Shown here: piece after piece, positions 47,929 through 58,508 of the stretch | Numbering within the stretch: the first letter of the stretch is position 1 | How the letters are laid out: every line of letters starts with the position of its first letter | Assembly: GCF_008326425.1 (NCBI RefSeq) | Contig: NZ_AP018929.1 | Coordinates: 1,192,875-1,256,874 of the forward strand | DNA length: 64,000 nucleotides | DNA from: Sulfuracidifex tepidarius | Lineage (GTDB): Archaea; Thermoproteota; Thermoprotei_A; Sulfolobales; Sulfolobaceae | Reading direction: 5' to 3' | Made by a program: the position numbers and the translations under genes | Notes under the pieces: model-generated | The model's input: only the letters and a program-made list of their open reading frames with translations | What the model was told of the DNA's origin: nothing | The model's database searches: none

Positions 47929-48861
47929 CTATTTTGTTCCATTTATAATAAAAAGATCCGATATCGCAGCGTAAGCTGCAGTTTCCGGTCCGGCGCCGGG
48001 TCCTCTGATGGAAACTCTCTGGACTTCGTTTGTTACTTCCAGGGAGTTCTCTACACCGTCTATTGAGAATAATGGGTCATTAGCCTCTATTTCCATAGGT
48101 CTCACAGATATTTCTTTTTCGTCGGCGTAGGCTATGAGCTTTATCTTTGAACCTCTCCTTTTTGCTTCCTCTATGTCATCAAGCTTGAGGTCCTCTATTC
48201 CCTTTATCTGAAAGTCGCCTATTTTCACCTTCTTGTTGAGCATCAAGTTAGCAAGTATTGTAAGTTTAGCCCCAGCATCAAATCCGTTCAGGTCTACAGT
48301 GGGATCCTCTTCCGCGTAGCCAAGCCTTTTCGCTTCACTTAAAGCCTCAGAGAAGTCCCTTCCTTCGTACATCTCGGTCAAAATGAAGTTTGTAGTCCCA
48401 TTCAGTATTCCCCTGACTTTCTTCACCTTGGCGAGCGGTAAAACCTTATAAAGGTTTATCGACGGAGTTCCGCTCATAACAGTCCCTTGAAACCCTATTT
48501 TTCTTCCATGCTTCTTAGCGTTCTCCATGATCTCAAAATATCTAATTGCCAAGGGAGCCTTATTGGTAGTTACCACGTCAGCCCCAACCTCGAATGCGTG
48601 AAAGTAAGCTGAAAGGGAAGGCTGTCCGTCCTTATAGTTCGCCGACGCCATGTCGATTAAAACGTCCGGTTTCACCTTGTCTATAGCGTCCGTGACGCTT
48701 ACGTCTGCATCCTTTCTGAACTCCGGCGAATCTCCCATCATCAACCCTCTTCTAGTCACTACACCGACTATCTCCGCGTCCAACTCCTCTTTCCATTTAT
48801 GCAAAAAATTCCTGAAGGTCTTCCCTACGTTGCCGTAGCCTATGAGTAAAAGCTTCCTCAT
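47929..48861 (-). CDS. hom: Homoserine dehydrogenase
   Basis: The 310 residues form a monofunctional homoserine dehydrogenase: NAD motif LIGYGNVGKTFRNFL, VVTTNKAPLA, VRGILNGTTNFILTEMYEGRDFSEALSEAKRLGYAEEDPTVDLNGFDAGAKLTILAN and ISIRGPGAGPETAAYA. No aspartokinase or ACT domain is attached. It leads to threonine, methionine and isoleucine. The ATG overlaps the B3/4 gene stop by 4 bp. Confidence 0.95.
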   Translation of the reverse strand: MRKLLLIGYGNVGKTFRNFLHKWKEELDAEIVGVVTRRGLMMGDSPEFRKDADVSVTDAIDKVKPDVLIDMASANYKDGQPSLSAYFHAFEVGADVVTTNKAPLAIRYFEIMENAKKHGRKIGFQGTVMSGTPSINLYKVLPLAKVKKVRGILNGTTNFILTEMYEGRDFSEALSEAKRLGYAEEDPTVDLNGFDAGAKLTILANLMLNKKVKIGDFQIKGIEDLKLDDIEEAKRRGSKIKLIAYADEKEISVRPMEIEANDPLFSIDGVENSLEVTNEVQRVSIRGPGAGPETAAYAAISDLFIINGTK

Positions 48862-49532
48862 TGTAACACCACGGTATCCATGGCTCTTTTTCCAAATAGA
48901 AACTTTTCTATGTAGGAGGTCACTTCATCTACCGCGTTCTTGACTTCCTGTGGAGGAACTCCTTTCACTCCAGCCCCTACTATTAATGCTTCTGAAGTGT
49001 CATCCCTTACGCTCGTGACCCTGGAGTCCCTATGGGGAAATATGTGAACGACTTTTCCCGTGAAGTCCTTCATCACCGGTGTCCCGTCTGGCAAAGGTTT
49101 TCCCTCTTCCTCTCCCTTTCCTATCCCGAAGAAGACGTCACCCTTAGACGTTGTAAGCGCCAGAGGAAACTCTATGAAGCGCATGTCATATATTCCGATC
49201 GGAATGAGAGTTCTAGCGCTCACCACATTTCCTACGTCAACTAGGTCGTTGATTCTGGGGAACGGAAGTCCCCTCAGGACTCTTCTCCTCAAAGCCTCGC
49301 CACTAGGTCTGGTCTTAGTCGGATCTATGCCTATTTTCCAGTAGAAATCCCTGTAACATCTCACTACCGGGTTTTCCTTAAGTGAGTCTGGATCTCCCGA
49401 TATACCTTTTAGCTCAAGGTTAACGTCCAGGCTCCCCTTGGAGTTCCTTATCCCCTTTGCAGAGGAGTACGTCACGAACCCCCCTATTTTCCTGAAACTC
49501 TCATCTATTCTAATTTCAGGCGTCTTGCTCAA
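48858..49532 (-). CDS. B3/B4 domain protein
   Basis: The 224 residues match stand-alone B3/B4 domains related to the editing domain of the phenylalanyl-tRNA synthetase beta chain (YRDFYWKIGIDPTKTRPSGEALRRRVLRGLPFPRINDLVDVGN, PIGIYD, HRDSRVTSV). Such proteins may hydrolyse mischarged aminoacyl-tRNAs, or act on other substrates. Start TTG 49532 overlaps nikR by 17 bp. The operon nikR - B3/4 - hom is functionally mixed. Confidence 0.85.
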   Translation of the reverse strand: MSKTPEIRIDESFRKIGGFVTYSSAKGIRNSKGSLDVNLELKGISGDPDSLKENPVVRCYRDFYWKIGIDPTKTRPSGEALRRRVLRGLPFPRINDLVDVGNVVSARTLIPIGIYDMRFIEFPLALTTSKGDVFFGIGKGEEEGKPLPDGTPVMKDFTGKVVHIFPHRDSRVTSVRDDTSEALIVGAGVKGVPPQEVKNAVDEVTSYIEKFLFGKRAMDTVVLQ

Positions 49533-49914
49533 TGTAAGAGAAAGTAGGTTTCACCTTTTTTATACCTTTAATCCTGTTCAGTTCTTTCACGAGACGTACT
49601 ATCTCAGACCTCTTTCCCCTCACGAAGATCGCTTCCATGCATTCCTTGTGCGATACATGAACGTGAGAGTTAGACATTATCACTTCTGCGTATTCGTGTT
49701 GAACTCTAGTGAAATCGGTTTCTGCCACTTCGAAGTCATATACCACGCTTATTACGCCGTAAACTAGCTCGTCTGATTCTTTGTTCTCGTCAAGGAAGTT
49801 CTTCAAAGCCAGCTGTATTATCTTAGACCTATCTCCAGACTTTTTCTCGTCCATGAACTGTTCCAGCTCATTTAGCAATTCTCGTGGAATTGAAATACTT
49901 ATCTTCTCGGACAT
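49516..49914 (-). CDS. nikR: NikR-type nickel-responsive regulator
   Basis: The 132 residues have an N-terminal ribbon-helix-helix (KISISIPRELLNELEQFMDEKKSGDRSKIIQLAL) and a C-terminal ACT-like domain with the complete high-affinity nickel site: H73, H84, H86 and C92 with the exact NikR spacing (H-x10-H-x-H-x5-C). It should bind nickel and DNA. Its ATG is preceded by GGAGG. No nickel transporter or hydrogenase is visible, so the target is probably elsewhere. Confidence 0.88.
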   Translation of the reverse strand: MSEKISISIPRELLNELEQFMDEKKSGDRSKIIQLALKNFLDENKESDELVYGVISVVYDFEVAETDFTRVQHEYAEVIMSNSHVHVSHKECMEAIFVRGKRSEIVRLVKELNRIKGIKKVKPTFSYIEQDA

Positions 49915-50311
49915 CAGCGACCTCCTTTTTGAACCCTATTTCCTGCTTTGAAAATTAACATTTTATGATTCCACGGGACGAAAACGCCGATTTGTTCACA
50001 TGTCGAAAGGCTAACTTGCAACGTCGTGACGTCCCCGGTCAATTTGGAACCGTTGGACCGAGATTTCTTTTGGTTCATGTTGTCAAAAAAGTTGATTATA
50101 TGAGGATTTTTCAACATCATAAAAGAGATCTTTTTAAAGCATACTTTAAGCCTTTCCGAGGAAGTTTATGTTTTTATAGGAAAAAATATAGTGCATATGT
50201 AATTAAAGGAATAAAATAAATAAGTTCAGACATAAGACCAGTTAGTGAAACCGAAATTTCGAGGTGGTCGGGTTTACTAGCCTTTAAAACTCCGTATTCA
50301 TCTCGGGAAAT
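49915..50311. other. 397-bp gap between nikR and tldD
   Basis: The longest non-coding stretch with a gene on each side. On the minus strand a TATA-like CTTTAAAAAG (about 50131-50140) would give nikR a leader near 190 nt. In the leader a 68-codon frame (start ATG 50120) ends in TGATG on the nikR ATG, but its composition is not convincing. Small palindromes are ACGTCGTGACGT (50020-50031) and CGAAATTTCG (50252-50261). TATA-like CTTTAAAAC at 50281-50289 serves tldD, 27 bp from its ATG. Confidence 0.5.
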
Positions 50312-51649
50312 ATGTGGGAGTTTCTAAAAAAGGCACAAGAGATAGGGGCCTCCTTCGCTGACATAAGGTTCAAGAAGAACAGAAACCTGCTTCTTGTATC
50401 CACAGAGGAGAGAGATCAGGTCAGATCTAACGGGGTAGATCAAGGTTATAGCTTGAGAGTTCTTTATAATAAGAACTGGGGCTACTTGTCGTCCCCTTCA
50501 CTCTCTACAGAAGATGTGAAGAGAGCTATATCGAGCAGTTTCGGTGATGAAAGGACAAATATAGTATACCTCCCTAGTAAGAAGGACACTGTGGAGCTGA
50601 AACCCAAGAACTACGTTGAGAGGTCTGTGGAAGAGAAAATGAAGGTGTTGAAGTCATTAAGAGAACAAGTCACCTCATCAATGAAAGTTAGCAATGTCTC
50701 AGTATCTTACAACGAGTCCTGGATCGAGAACTGGTACCTTAGCTCTGAGGGAAGAGATATCAAAGTTAAATACTTCATGTCTGGATTATCCATCTCTGCT
50801 GGAGCCCATGAGGCAGATAGAAGGGCGTCGGCTTACGTTTCAAAGTTCTCTGTGACGTCTTCAGTATTGGAGGAGGACTTGAACTCTCTCGTCTCGACCC
50901 TGAAGAGAAGGCTCGAGAACCAACTTAAGGGTGTAGTCCCAGACGGAGGAGAGCACACGGTAGTGCTCGCACCAGACGTAGTAGGAGTCTTCTCTCACGA
51001 GGCGGTAGGACACCTAGCGGAAGCTGACCTAGCCACTTCAGGGGTTCTCTTCAAGAATAGGGGGAAAAGGATTGCGCCTGAGAACGTTAACGTCGTAGAC
51101 TCCCCCGTGGTTAGCCTAGAAGGGGGAATAGGCTACGTCCCTTACGATGATGAAGGAGTAGAAGGTAGGAAGGTTGAAATAATAAAGGGTGGAATAGTGA
51201 GGGAAATGTTGACGGATCGCTATTACTCAGCTTATTTGGGTCAAAGGCCTACAGGAAACGCGAGGGCAGAAGACTACAGAAGCCCAGTACTCATCAGGAT
51301 GAGGAACACCTTCATAGAACCGGGAGAGATGTCTAAGGACGAGATCCTACAGGAGGTTAAGGAAGGGTATTTCTTGGTATCGACCTTGGGGGGCGAAACG
51401 TCTCCGGAGGGAACTTTCCAGTTCGGCATTCAGGAGGGCTACAGGGTAGAGAACGGAGAGTTGAAAGAGCCTTTGAGGAACACCGGGATATCAGGTTACA
51501 CGATGGAGACCCTTTCAAGAATAAGGAGGATTTCCAAGAACTTCGAGATGTGGCCTGGGTTCTGCGGTAAAGGTGGACAGTCAGTTCCAGTCGGTACTGG
51601 AGGTCCTTATGTACTAGTAGAGAAAATGAAGGTGGGAGGAAATGCTTGA
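50312..51649 (+). CDS. tldD: TldD-type metalloprotease
   Basis: TldD is the zinc-binding half of the TldD/TldE complex, which cleaves peptides after modification or during quality control. The 445 residues have the HExxxH zinc motif (H229, E230, H234 in SHEAVGHLAEAD), a middle glycine-rich region and the C-terminal GFCGKGGQSVPVGTGGPYVLVEKMKVGG with the usual third-ligand Cys nearby. It overlaps its partner tldE by 8 bp. In Sulfolobus the pair is also known as an archaeal TldD with no known substrate. Confidence 0.93.
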   Translation: MWEFLKKAQEIGASFADIRFKKNRNLLLVSTEERDQVRSNGVDQGYSLRVLYNKNWGYLSSPSLSTEDVKRAISSSFGDERTNIVYLPSKKDTVELKPKNYVERSVEEKMKVLKSLREQVTSSMKVSNVSVSYNESWIENWYLSSEGRDIKVKYFMSGLSISAGAHEADRRASAYVSKFSVTSSVLEEDLNSLVSTLKRRLENQLKGVVPDGGEHTVVLAPDVVGVFSHEAVGHLAEADLATSGVLFKNRGKRIAPENVNVVDSPVVSLEGGIGYVPYDDEGVEGRKVEIIKGGIVREMLTDRYYSAYLGQRPTGNARAEDYRSPVLIRMRNTFIEPGEMSKDEILQEVKEGYFLVSTLGGETSPEGTFQFGIQEGYRVENGELKEPLRNTGISGYTMETLSRIRRISKNFEMWPGFCGKGGQSVPVGTGGPYVLVEKMKVGGNA

Positions 51650-52901
51650 CGAGTATTCTATTCTAAGCAGGGCTAAATCCATCGGAGTCTCAGCAGAGGT
51701 ACTCTCTTTGGAATCTAAGGGATACTCAGTGTATGTAGAGAAAGGTCAAAAGTCTGGGTCACAAGTGATCGATAGAGGCTACGCGATCAGGGTTGTGAAG
51801 GACGGTAGAGTTGGGATGGCTTATTCTACAGTACTAGATGAGAAAGTGTTAGATTATGCCCTAGATACGATGAAGGTCTCCAACCAAGATAAGGACTACT
51901 TGCTCCCTCCCGGAAGGAAAGTGGACTACCTATCAGGGGTTTACTATTCAGAGGTAGAGGAACCCTTTGACAAGGTAAAGGAATATGCTTCGTATTTCGA
52001 GGGAATAGACAACCTGAAGATCAACTACATTCAAACTCGCTCTGAGTCATTCATGGTTAAGGTAGTGAGCACAGAGGGAGTGGACGTCCAGGAGAGGAGG
52101 ACCTTCGTATCGCTTGGGGTAGCAGCCAATACTGTCTCAGGGAGCGAAGTGAGTCCTGAAGTTTTTGAGTCTAGAGAATCTAGACGTTTCGATATAGACC
52201 TTGACGAAGTTAAGGAAACCCTCAAAGAGAAAACCGAGATAACCTCAAACAGAACTAAGACAGAGGTGAAGGGTCTAGACGTAACCTTTACGACTTCGGC
52301 ACAGGAAGAGCTCATATTTCCCCTCATTAACTTCTCGTTTTCTGGAGAGAACTTCTACAGGAAGAGAAGTATCTTCTATCCAGGGGAAGATATAAACCCT
52401 AAGCTCAGGATAACTGATTCACCCAGGAGAGAGGACGGAGTATTCTCTAGGTCGTTTGACGCTGAAGGCATGCCAACCCAAGAGAACGTTTTGGTGGAGT
52501 CGTCAGCGAAGACTTTCCTGACTAACTACTATTGGTCGAGGAAAGCTTCACTCCCTCATACATCTTCTGCCTCAAGGAATTTCACCTCCCTGCCTTCAAT
52601 TTCGGTGACCAACTTGGTGATCGAGTTTAAGGAAAAGAGCAAGGACGTAAGGGAAGGTACAGTGGTAGTAGATAAAGTTCAAGGAGTTCATACAAGCAAC
52701 CCAGAGACCGGAGAGTTCAGTGTGGTGGGATCGGTAGCCTGGCTTGATGACGGTAAAAAGAGAGTAGGGCTAAGAGAGATAGTCCTAACAGGAAACATAA
52801 AGACGCTATTGAAGAACGTAGTTTCACAGTCTAGCCCTAGAAGGTGCGGTTCTCTAATTTCAGGCGACTTAAGAGTTTCTGGCATTTCTCTGATAATTTA
52901 G
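51642..52901 (+). CDS. tldE: TldE/PmbA-type partner subunit
   Basis: The 419 residues align with TldE/PmbA, share the N-terminal VEKGQKSGSQVIDRGYAIRVVKDGRVGMAYS region with TldD, and end in DLRVSGISLII, but lack the HExxxH motif, as expected for the non-catalytic partner that shapes the substrate channel. The ATG lies 8 bp inside tldD. Confidence 0.92.
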   Translation: MLDEYSILSRAKSIGVSAEVLSLESKGYSVYVEKGQKSGSQVIDRGYAIRVVKDGRVGMAYSTVLDEKVLDYALDTMKVSNQDKDYLLPPGRKVDYLSGVYYSEVEEPFDKVKEYASYFEGIDNLKINYIQTRSESFMVKVVSTEGVDVQERRTFVSLGVAANTVSGSEVSPEVFESRESRRFDIDLDEVKETLKEKTEITSNRTKTEVKGLDVTFTTSAQEELIFPLINFSFSGENFYRKRSIFYPGEDINPKLRITDSPRREDGVFSRSFDAEGMPTQENVLVESSAKTFLTNYYWSRKASLPHTSSASRNFTSLPSISVTNLVIEFKEKSKDVREGTVVVDKVQGVHTSNPETGEFSVVGSVAWLDDGKKRVGLREIVLTGNIKTLLKNVVSQSSPRRCGSLISGDLRVSGISLII

Positions 52902-52965
52902 CCTTTATAAACAAGCCATTTATTTTTTAATTCTCTTCTTTCAAAGTTATAGATGGGTAATATTC

Positions 52966-53394
52966 ATGTTCAAATCCATAGTAGTTGCGTATGATGGGTC
53001 GGAGCACGCGAACAGAGCGTTAGAAATAGGAATAGATCTTGCACAAAAATACAATGCAAAGCTCGATGTAATAGAGGTAATAGACACCGCGATGTTGACT
53101 GGTATGGGCTTAGCTCCAGTACCTGCAGAGGTTGTAGACCAGATTTACACTAAGGCTAAGAGGGAGGTTGAAATGGCCAAGAACAAGGCAGTACAAGCAG
53201 GGTTATCGAACGTGAGTGGTGAGACACTTGAAGGAGACCCAGCGTCTTCACTGTTGGAATATGCGGGGAAAAACGGTGCAGATCTAATAATAACCGGAAG
53301 CAGAGGTCTTTCCACCTTGAAGAGAATAGTTTTAGGTAGCGTGTCTAGCAGGATAGTGCAGGAATCTAAGATACCAGTGTTAGTAGTGAAGTGA
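52966..53394 (+). CDS. uspA: Universal stress protein
   Basis: The 142-residue single-domain UspA begins FKSIVVAYDGSEHANRALEIGIDLA and has the ATP-binding GSRGLSTLKRIVLGSVSSRIVQ motif near the C-terminus, so it is of the nucleotide-binding type. It has its own TATA-like TTTTTTA at 52925-52931 with a short leader. It converges on birA. Confidence 0.93.
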   Translation: MFKSIVVAYDGSEHANRALEIGIDLAQKYNAKLDVIEVIDTAMLTGMGLAPVPAEVVDQIYTKAKREVEMAKNKAVQAGLSNVSGETLEGDPASSLLEYAGKNGADLIITGSRGLSTLKRIVLGSVSSRIVQESKIPVLVVK

Positions 53395-53425
53395 GAAAGT
53401 CGTAGCATCCCACCTCTTTGGTCGG

Positions 53426-53465
53426 TCTCAAGAAATTTACCACATTTCACTTTCTTGAGATTTTT
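53426..53465. terminator. 10-bp hairpin with T run between uspA and birA
   Basis: TCTCAAGAAA (53426-53435) and TTTCTTGAGA (53451-53460) are perfect inverted repeats separated by 15 bp, followed by TTTTT. On the plus strand this looks like a classic stem-loop plus U-run at the end of uspA; on the minus strand it lies 25 bp after birA and could serve it too. Hairpin terminators are not usual in archaea, which makes it stand out. Confidence 0.5.
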
Positions 53466-53484
53466 CTTCACGTTTATCTTTGAC

Positions 53485-55426
<1,942 letters not shown>

Positions 55427-55939
55427 ATGGCACAAGAAATATTATTAAGCGGAGACCTAAACGAGTCCGCTAGGAAAGCTGCGAAATGGCTAATTAACAG
55501 GAAACCTATACGTTCTTTGAGGGACTGGGGGATATCATTCTCTCTGTGGCCCCCTCATTTGACTACCTCGTGTTGCGGGACCGAGTTCGGATCATTTGCA
55601 GCAGCTAGGTATGACGCTGAGAGGTTCGGGATGTTACCTTTCTCCTCAGCTAGGCAGTCAAACATCCTCGTGATAGAGGGAACCATGACGAGGAAGATGG
55701 CCAGAGCAGCTAAGGTAGTCTATGATCAGATGCCAGAGCCTAAGTTCGTTATGGCTATAGGCGCTTGCAGTTTGGAAGGAGGGATATTCTGGAACTCGTA
55801 TAACACTGTACTTCCTTCTGATATAGGAATTCCTGTGGACATATACGTTCCGGGATGTCCAATAAGACCCGAGGCAATAGCTAAAGGTCTGGTCATGTTG
55901 CAGAAGAAGATAAGGACTCAGGGAGCATACAGAACGTAA
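55427..55939 (+). CDS. nuoB: NADH-quinone oxidoreductase-like subunit B
   Basis: The 170 residues match NuoB/PSST with the four ligands of the N2 4Fe-4S cluster: C49 and C50 (TTSCCGTEF), C114 (AIGACSLEGG) and C144 (VPGCPIRPEA). Other complex I subunits are absent here, though in archaea they usually cluster. The Sulfolobales complex lacks the NADH-input module and may use another donor. Whether this is the only nuoB in the genome cannot be seen. It overlaps the glycerate kinase gene by 22 bp on the other strand. Confidence 0.9.
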   Translation: MAQEILLSGDLNESARKAAKWLINRKPIRSLRDWGISFSLWPPHLTTSCCGTEFGSFAAARYDAERFGMLPFSSARQSNILVIEGTMTRKMARAAKVVYDQMPEPKFVMAIGACSLEGGIFWNSYNTVLPSDIGIPVDIYVPGCPIRPEAIAKGLVMLQKKIRTQGAYRT

Positions 55940-57093
55940 ATGTTGTTCACATTAGTCCCAGTTGGACCCGTATTCAAAACATTTCCGTTTTTTTCAAGTA
56001 TTTCATAAGACGAGTGCTCCCTCAGGGCTTTCTCTATGTCCTGGACTTTCAGCCCGTGGCCTGAAGTTATATAACATCCCGCATATTCTGAGTTACCGTC
56101 TATCCCGTCCGTTGCTAGAGCCAGGAACTCGAATTCACCCTTCGCGTACCTCGCTAGAGAGAGACACACCTCTCCGTTGCGACCTCCCTTACCTGAATTT
56201 CCCGTTACCTTAACCTCGGGCTCTCCTCCTGCAACTACGGTGAAAGGCGGTTTCAGTGGTTCTCCTCGCTTCCTGCTATTGTTTAAGATGGATGACAAGG
56301 TGTAGCCGAAATCTCTGGCTTCCCCCCTCACGCAAGAGGAAAGGGAGATTCCGTTCAATTTCCATTTAACGTTTTCCACTACCTTATCGACGTCGAGGAC
56401 CACCCACGCTTTGGAGTTGGGGATCTCTTTTGGAGTCTCAGTTAACGCTTTAATGAACTTATCTTCCTTTATGTCAATGCTCTTCATGATCTCTAACGCT
56501 TCTGTTAACGTACTTTGATCTGGGATTGTAGGTCCGCTTCCCACAGAGCTTATGTCCCCGCCGACAACGTCGCTTACGACCAGAGTGAAGACTGCTTTAG
56601 AGGATTCAAGGGCCAACCTCCCTCCTTTTATTGAGGAAACGTGTTTTCTCACCACGTTTATTTCGTCTATAGAGAGACCTGAAGTGACGAGAATTTCGTT
56701 CAATTTCCTGAAATCCTGGGGAGATAGCCTATCAGACCATTCCATAAGCGATGATGCCCCTCCAGATAGGAGGAAAAGTATGGAAGTGTAACCTCCCTTT
56801 CTTACCGCGTCGAGCACTGTCTCTCCTGCCCTGAAGCTCTCCTCATTAGGGAAAGGATGGCCAGACCTAATTACTACGTCGGCTTCAGCGTCTCCGGCGT
56901 TAGTTACTACTATGGACTTCCACGGCTTCACCTTTTCTGTCATTGCATTGTACATTTTCACAGATGCCTTGCCCACAGCTATTACGAGTGGCCTTTCCAG
57001 AAGAATTTCTGGAATTTGTTTCAATCCTTTAAGGGTGGGTTCCCTCGGGTCTGCCTCTCTTAATATTAAATCAACAGTTTCTCTAACCTTCAT
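55918..57093 (-). CDS. gck: Glycerate 2-kinase (MOFRL family)
   Basis: The 391-residue DUF4147/MOFRL enzyme phosphorylates glycerate to 2-phosphoglycerate in the non- or semi-phosphorylative Entner-Doudoroff pathway of Sulfolobales. Visible segments are VIAVGKASVKMYNAM, ILFLLSGGASSLMEWSD, NVVRKHVSSIKGGRLA, VVAGGEPEVKVTGNSGKGGRNGE and ALATDGIDGNSEYAGCY. The gene is monocistronic; the N-terminus contains an ATG start with no clear SD. Confidence 0.92.
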   Translation of the reverse strand: MKVRETVDLILREADPREPTLKGLKQIPEILLERPLVIAVGKASVKMYNAMTEKVKPWKSIVVTNAGDAEADVVIRSGHPFPNEESFRAGETVLDAVRKGGYTSILFLLSGGASSLMEWSDRLSPQDFRKLNEILVTSGLSIDEINVVRKHVSSIKGGRLALESSKAVFTLVVSDVVGGDISSVGSGPTIPDQSTLTEALEIMKSIDIKEDKFIKALTETPKEIPNSKAWVVLDVDKVVENVKWKLNGISLSSCVRGEARDFGYTLSSILNNSRKRGEPLKPPFTVVAGGEPEVKVTGNSGKGGRNGEVCLSLARYAKGEFEFLALATDGIDGNSEYAGCYITSGHGLKVQDIEKALREHSSYEILEKNGNVLNTGPTGTNVNNIYVLYAP

Positions 57094-57161
57094 CGGTTTC
57101 GCCTAGTAGAGTTCCTTTCGAAGAGCCTTCACTTTTGTAACCACGCATTCCCCCTTTTTTC

Positions 57162-57530
57162 CTACTTTTTCGCTTTCTTTTGATCCTCTTCTGACTTGTA
57201 GTCCTTATATAGTTGAGAAGCTATTCTCCTTCCTTCCTTGGTCAGATCGTAATATATTCCCTTAGGTTTGTGTCCGAGCTCCTTTGCTTTTACCTTGAGC
57301 CAAGGTTTCACAGAAGACGTTACCGCTTTCTTCAACGCACCCTTGTAAGGGACCAAATAGCCTTCGTCCTTAAGCTTCCTACAAGCTACCTCTATGTCAT
57401 CCGCACTATACTTGGGCGCCCACCCACTCTCCCCGAGTAGCCTCCTGGCCATGTACCATGGGTTATCGGGGCCATATTTGTATATGTGCATGAGAATCTT
57501 TGTTGAGAGCTCGTCTAGTTCATCTGTCAC
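57162..57530 (-). CDS. Winged-helix-like protein of unknown function
   Basis: The 122 residues look like a winged helix ([26 protein letters not shown]..., [47 protein letters not shown]) with a basic Lys-rich C-terminus. It resembles archaeal DUF2250-type or PadR-like regulators, but I am not sure. Start GTG 57530 overlaps the dtxR stop by 11 bp, with GAGGTG upstream, so it belongs to the metal-regulator operon. Confidence 0.75.
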   Translation of the reverse strand: MTDELDELSTKILMHIYKYGPDNPWYMARRLLGESGWAPKYSADDIEVACRKLKDEGYLVPYKGALKKAVTSSVKPWLKVKAKELGHKPKGIYYDLTKEGRRIASQLYKDYKSEEDQKKAKK

Positions 57531-58161
57531 TTACCATCACCTCTTTGGCCATGGGAATAGAGAGCACATACTCCTTATCCGTCACCCTGATGTGTACCTT
57601 GTCTTCATCCCTGTCGATTACTTCTATTTCCTTTCCAGGGAACAAAGACGCTCTTTCAGCTTCCCTTAATATCCACTCCTCCTCCCTAACTATCATGATT
57701 ACCTTGTATTTACCCTTTCCCGCTTCGCTTAACAGTATACCAAGGTCTACCTTTCTCCCGGGGATAGGGTGTCCGTGAGGGCAAGTTGACGGCTTGTCTA
57801 GCTTTGAATCTATCACCTCTAAAACATCGTCAGGCCATATATGTTCGAGTTTGTGAGCTATCTCGTGAGACCTGATCCAGTCTAAACCGAGCATATCCGT
57901 CAATAGCCTTTCGCTCAGCCTATGAGACCTAATAAGTCTCTCGGCGATTCTCCTCCCTTCAGGGGTGAGCTTCAATCCGTTTTTTCTCTCTATTAAACTC
58001 ATCTTCTCTAGCCTGCTTATAGCCTTGCTTATGGTCCCGGGGGAAACATGAAATGCATCTATGAGATCAGTTACCTTCGCTTTTCCCTTTATTTCCTCTA
58101 ATTCGTATATCTCCTTGATGTAGTTCTCTAGAGGCTCTGAAAGCTCTTCCATGCTTCTCAT
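57520..58161 (-). CDS. DtxR/MntR-type metal-dependent regulator
   Basis: The 213 residues have an N-terminal winged helix (about 5-60), a dimerisation/metal domain with [30 protein letters not shown] (residues near 105-135, carrying His, Glu, Cys metal ligands) and a C-terminal SH3-like FeoA domain. Iron or manganese would activate DNA binding. Start ATG 58161 or 58152. It overlaps orf84 by 4 bp and the winged-helix gene by 11 bp. The divergent pair at 58509 is a likely target region. Confidence 0.9.
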   Translation of the reverse strand: MRSMEELSEPLENYIKEIYELEEIKGKAKVTDLIDAFHVSPGTISKAISRLEKMSLIERKNGLKLTPEGRRIAERLIRSHRLSERLLTDMLGLDWIRSHEIAHKLEHIWPDDVLEVIDSKLDKPSTCPHGHPIPGRKVDLGILLSEAGKGKYKVIMIVREEEWILREAERASLFPGKEIEVIDRDEDKVHIRVTDKEYVLSIPMAKEVMVSDR

Positions 58162-58412
58162 ATTGAAATTCTAGTTTTTATGCTCTCCACGAGGTTCGAG
58201 TTCTCTTCGTCCTTAACGAAGACCTCTATCCTGGCTGTGAATTTCCCCTTCATTCCTTCTCTCCTTAAAAACTCCTTAAGCCTGTCTATTGCCTCATCTA
58301 CAGCACCTGAAATGTGTCTGTGATCGCCTGTAAGTGTAACCTCTTCTGGTACATCAAGTGTATCTATTTTACCTATTGCAAAGAACTTCTGTGTAGTGTA
58401 AGAAGAGCTCAT
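58158..58412 (-). CDS. Small protein of unknown function in DtxR operon
   Basis: The 84 residues look like a small alpha/beta fold ([60 protein letters not shown]) with no Cys and no membrane segment. The pattern of helix after a beta hairpin is reminiscent of small dodecin- or ACT-like domains, but the family is not recognised. It is the first gene of a three-gene minus-strand operon with dtxR. Confidence 0.72.
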   Translation of the reverse strand: MSSSYTTQKFFAIGKIDTLDVPEEVTLTGDHRHISGAVDEAIDRLKEFLRREGMKGKFTARIEVFVKDEENSNLVESIKTRISI

Positions 58413-58508
58413 GGCTCTTGTTCCAATCTGTTTCCCAACTCTTAAATCTAAGGTTTTTAGTGAGTACTTGACAAATATATTTATAGTTTTTTATTAGATG
58501 TTATATTC

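Noticed and set aside
49914-50120. 68-codon frame on the minus strand before nikR
   Set aside because: Its composition is not convincing, it has no recognised domain and it is reported only as part of the leader observation.
49965-50219. 84-codon frame on the plus strand before tldD
   Set aside because: No ribosome-binding site or TATA box fits, and its sequence is not protein-like; likely chance.
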